Origin: Pseudomonas sp. FeN3W
GTDB lineage: Bacteria; Pseudomonadota; Gammaproteobacteria; Pseudomonadales; Pseudomonadaceae
Assembly (NCBI GenBank): GCA_030263805.2
Contig: CP136010.1
Coordinates: 4,789,001 to 4,853,000 of the forward strand
Reading direction: 5' to 3'
DNA: 64,000 nt
Part shown: piece by piece, positions 62,184 to 64,000 of the stretch
How the letters are laid out: every line of letters begins with the position of its first letter
How positions within the stretch are numbered: the first letter of the stretch is position 1
The notes under the pieces: generated by a model
The model's input: only the letters and a program-made list of their open reading frames with translations
Database searches by the model: none
Told to the model about the DNA's origin: nothing
Position numbers and translations under genes: made by a program

Positions 62184-64000
62184 CGCCGCTGATCGAGCTG
62201 CAGGGCATCCGTCGCACCTACGGCGGCGACGACGGCGCACCGGCGGTAGACGTGCTGCGTGGCATCGACCTGTCGATCCAGGCGGGCGAATTCGTCGCTA
62301 TCGTCGGCGCCTCCGGTTCCGGCAAATCGACCCTGATGAACATCCTCGGCTGCCTGGATCGTCCCAGCGCCGGCAGCTACCGCTTCGCCGGAGAGGACGT
62401 GGCCGCCTTCGATGCCGACCAGCTGGCCTGGCTGCGCCGCGAGGCCTTCGGTTTCGTCTTCCAGGGCTACCACCTGATCGCCACCGAGTCGGCGCGCGAG
62501 AACGTCGAGGTGCCGGCCATCTATGCCGGCATGCCGAGCGAGCAGCGCCGCGAGCGCGCTTCGGCCTTGCTGCGGCGCATGGGCCTGGAGGAGCGCCTGG
62601 AACATCGCCCCAACCAGCTCTCCGGCGGTCAGCAACAACGTGTGTCGATTGCCCGGGCGCTGATGAACGGCGGGCGTATCATCCTTGCGGACGAACCCAC
62701 CGGCGCGCTGGACAGCCGTAGCGGCAAGGAGGTCATGGCGCTGCTGCACGAGCTGGCCGATGCCGGCCACACCATCATCCTCATCACCCACGACCGCGAC
62801 GTCGCCGCCCAGGCGCGGCGGGTGATCGAGATCCGTGACGGTGAAGTGATCGGCGACAGCGGTGCCACCGCCCCGTCCAATGCGCTGCCCGCGCCGGACA
62901 TGCGCCAGGCCGGACGTGACGGCGGCGCGTCCTTTCTCGGCGAGCTGGGCGAGATGCTGCGCGGCGCCTGGCGCGTGCTGCTGATCCATCGTTTTCGCAC
63001 GGCGCTGACCCTGCTCGGCATCGTCATCGGCGTGGCCTCGGTGATCGTCATGCTCGCCGTCGGCGAAGGCGCACGGCAGAAGGTGGTCGCCGAAATGGGC
63101 GTGATGGGCGCCAACATGATGTACATCGGCAGCGATGTGCCACGCACTGGCGGCCCTGTCGGCGTGCTGACGCTGGACGACTTCGCGGCCATCGGCGAGC
63201 TGCGCGAGGTGGCACGGGTGATGCCGATCCTGCGCGACCCGGCGCTGATTCGCCATGGCCAGCAGGCGCTGCAGACCGAGGTGCTCGGCGTGGGCGAAGA
63301 GCTGCCGCAGATCCACCATTGGCCCGTGGCGCGCGGACGCTTCTTCAGCGCCGCGGAGAACCGCGAGATCGCCCCGGTGGCGGTGCTCGGCCATGAGGTA
63401 TACACCAGCGTTTTCCCGGATGGCGGTGATCCGCTGGGCAGCATCATCCTGATTGACAGTTCGCCCTTCGAGGTGATCGGGGTGATGAGCGAAAAGGGCA
63501 GCGAGGCCGGTGGCAACTACCCGGACGAGCAGGTGCTGGTGCCGCACAGCACGGGTGTGGTGCGGGTGTTCCCCAAGCTGCGCGACGAGAGCTACGTGGC
63601 GATCGAGGTGAAGCGCAGCGAGCTGGTGTTACAGGCGCAACGCGCGGTGGAAGAACTCATGCTGCAGCGCCACGGTCGCGAGGATTTTCGCGTGTACAAC
63701 TCCGCCGCCAAGCTGCAGGCGGAGGCCAAGACGCGGCAGAGCATGACGTTGATGCTCGGCCTGATTGCCGCCGTGTCGCTGCTGGTCGGCGGCATCGGCG
63801 TGATGAACGTGATGCTGATGACCGTGCGCGAACGCACCCGCGAGATCGGCATCCGCATGGCGACCGGCGCGCGCCAGCGCGACATCATGCGCCAGTTCCT
63901 CACCGAATCGGTGCTGGTCACCCTGGTCGGCGGCAGCGTCGGCGTGGTCAGCGGGTTGCTGTTCGGCGCTTTGCTGATCCTCTGGGAGGTGCCGCTGGTG
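62177..64000 (+). CDS. macB: MacB-like (PvdT-like) ABC efflux ATPase/permease, 3' end beyond window
   Basis: The frame is open from the GTG at 62177 to the window end (608 codons; MacB is usually about 650). An N-terminal ATPase has Walker A GASGSGKST, signature LSGGQQQRVSIARAL and Walker B ILADEPTGALDS. A TM helix follows (FRTALTLLGIVIGVASVIVMLAVGEGA), then a periplasmic MacB_PCD domain and the C-terminal FtsX motif (SLLVGGIGVMNVMLMTVRERTREIGIRMATGARQRDI). The final helix is missing. The GTG overlaps the macA stop. ATPase and permease are one polypeptide here, unlike the split exporter at 6.3-9.4 kb. Confidence 0.93.
   Translation, partial: MVAPLIELQGIRRTYGGDDGAPAVDVLRGIDLSIQAGEFVAIVGASGSGKSTLMNILGCLDRPSAGSYRFAGEDVAAFDADQLAWLRREAFGFVFQGYHLIATESARENVEVPAIYAGMPSEQRRERASALLRRMGLEERLEHRPNQLSGGQQQRVSIARALMNGGRIILADEPTGALDSRSGKEVMALLHELADAGHTIILITHDRDVAAQARRVIEIRDGEVIGDSGATAPSNALPAPDMRQAGRDGGASFLGELGEMLRGAWRVLLIHRFRTALTLLGIVIGVASVIVMLAVGEGARQKVVAEMGVMGANMMYIGSDVPRTGGPVGVLTLDDFAAIGELREVARVMPILRDPALIRHGQQALQTEVLGVGEELPQIHHWPVARGRFFSAAENREIAPVAVLGHEVYTSVFPDGGDPLGSIILIDSSPFEVIGVMSEKGSEAGGNYPDEQVLVPHSTGVVRVFPKLRDESYVAIEVKRSELVLQAQRAVEELMLQRHGREDFRVYNSAAKLQAEAKTRQSMTLMLGLIAAVSLLVGGIGVMNVMLMTVRERTREIGIRMATGARQRDIMRQFLTESVLVTLVGGSVGVVSGLLFGALLILWEVPLV

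Overview
This window is a high-GC gammaproteobacterial chromosome segment. Its gene content, its EarP/EF-P Arg32 pair and its protein sequences point to Pseudomonadaceae, most likely the Pseudomonas stutzeri (Stutzerimonas) group; that assignment is an inference from remembered family sequences. There is no CRISPR array, prophage or tRNA that I can see.

Region 1 (1-6.1 kb) is a sulfide/persulfide detoxification locus. It holds the end of an ArsR/BigR-type regulator, a split YeeE/YedE transporter and a DUF2892 protein on the + strand. Converging on them is a minus-strand operon: metallo-beta-lactamase persulfide dioxygenase, a DUF442-sulfide:quinone oxidoreductase fusion, a SulP transporter and a rhodanese. 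Region 2 (6.2-12.1 kb) is a three-gene HlyD/MacB-type exporter, a ZIP metal transporter and a MotA/MotB-like pair. Two near-identical 14-bp sites of CsoR/CstR operator type sit in front of the dioxygenase and the exporter.

Region 3 (12.1-22.2 kb) carries a bacterial renalase, the 4.5S RNA gene, earP, efp, class II DAHP synthase and a spermidine-synthase-like protein. Between earP and efp lies a group II intron of about 4.2 kb. Its reverse transcriptase/HNH gene is split by an IS3-family element with a 4-bp target duplication; removing the element restores one open frame. The intron appears to start just downstream of the apparent efp promoter, so efp expression should depend on splicing or on promoters inside the intron.

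Region 4 (22.4-32.0 kb) contains a chemoreceptor, a DEAD-box helicase with a long structured leader, an IHF-beta gene, a PA2817-like protein, a phosphopantetheinyl transferase, polyphosphate:AMP phosphotransferase and a thiolase. Region 5 (32.1-45.8 kb) is a complete Wzx/Wzy-type exopolysaccharide cluster on the minus strand: initiating transferase, Wzb, Wzc, a GH5 glycosidase, a pyruvyl transferase, flippase, an F420-hydrogenase-beta-like protein, polymerase, two glycosyltransferases and Wza.

Region 6 (46.2-56.6 kb) is housekeeping: a YegS-like lipid kinase, CheV, a MOSC protein, Slt, an ABC-F ATPase, a universal stress protein, a class II amidotransferase and several conserved hypotheticals. 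Region 7 (56.7-64 kb) is a FecI/FecR/TonB-receptor signalling set, followed by a MacA/MacB (PvdRT-like) efflux pair cut by the window end. The receptor gene carries a single-base frameshift.
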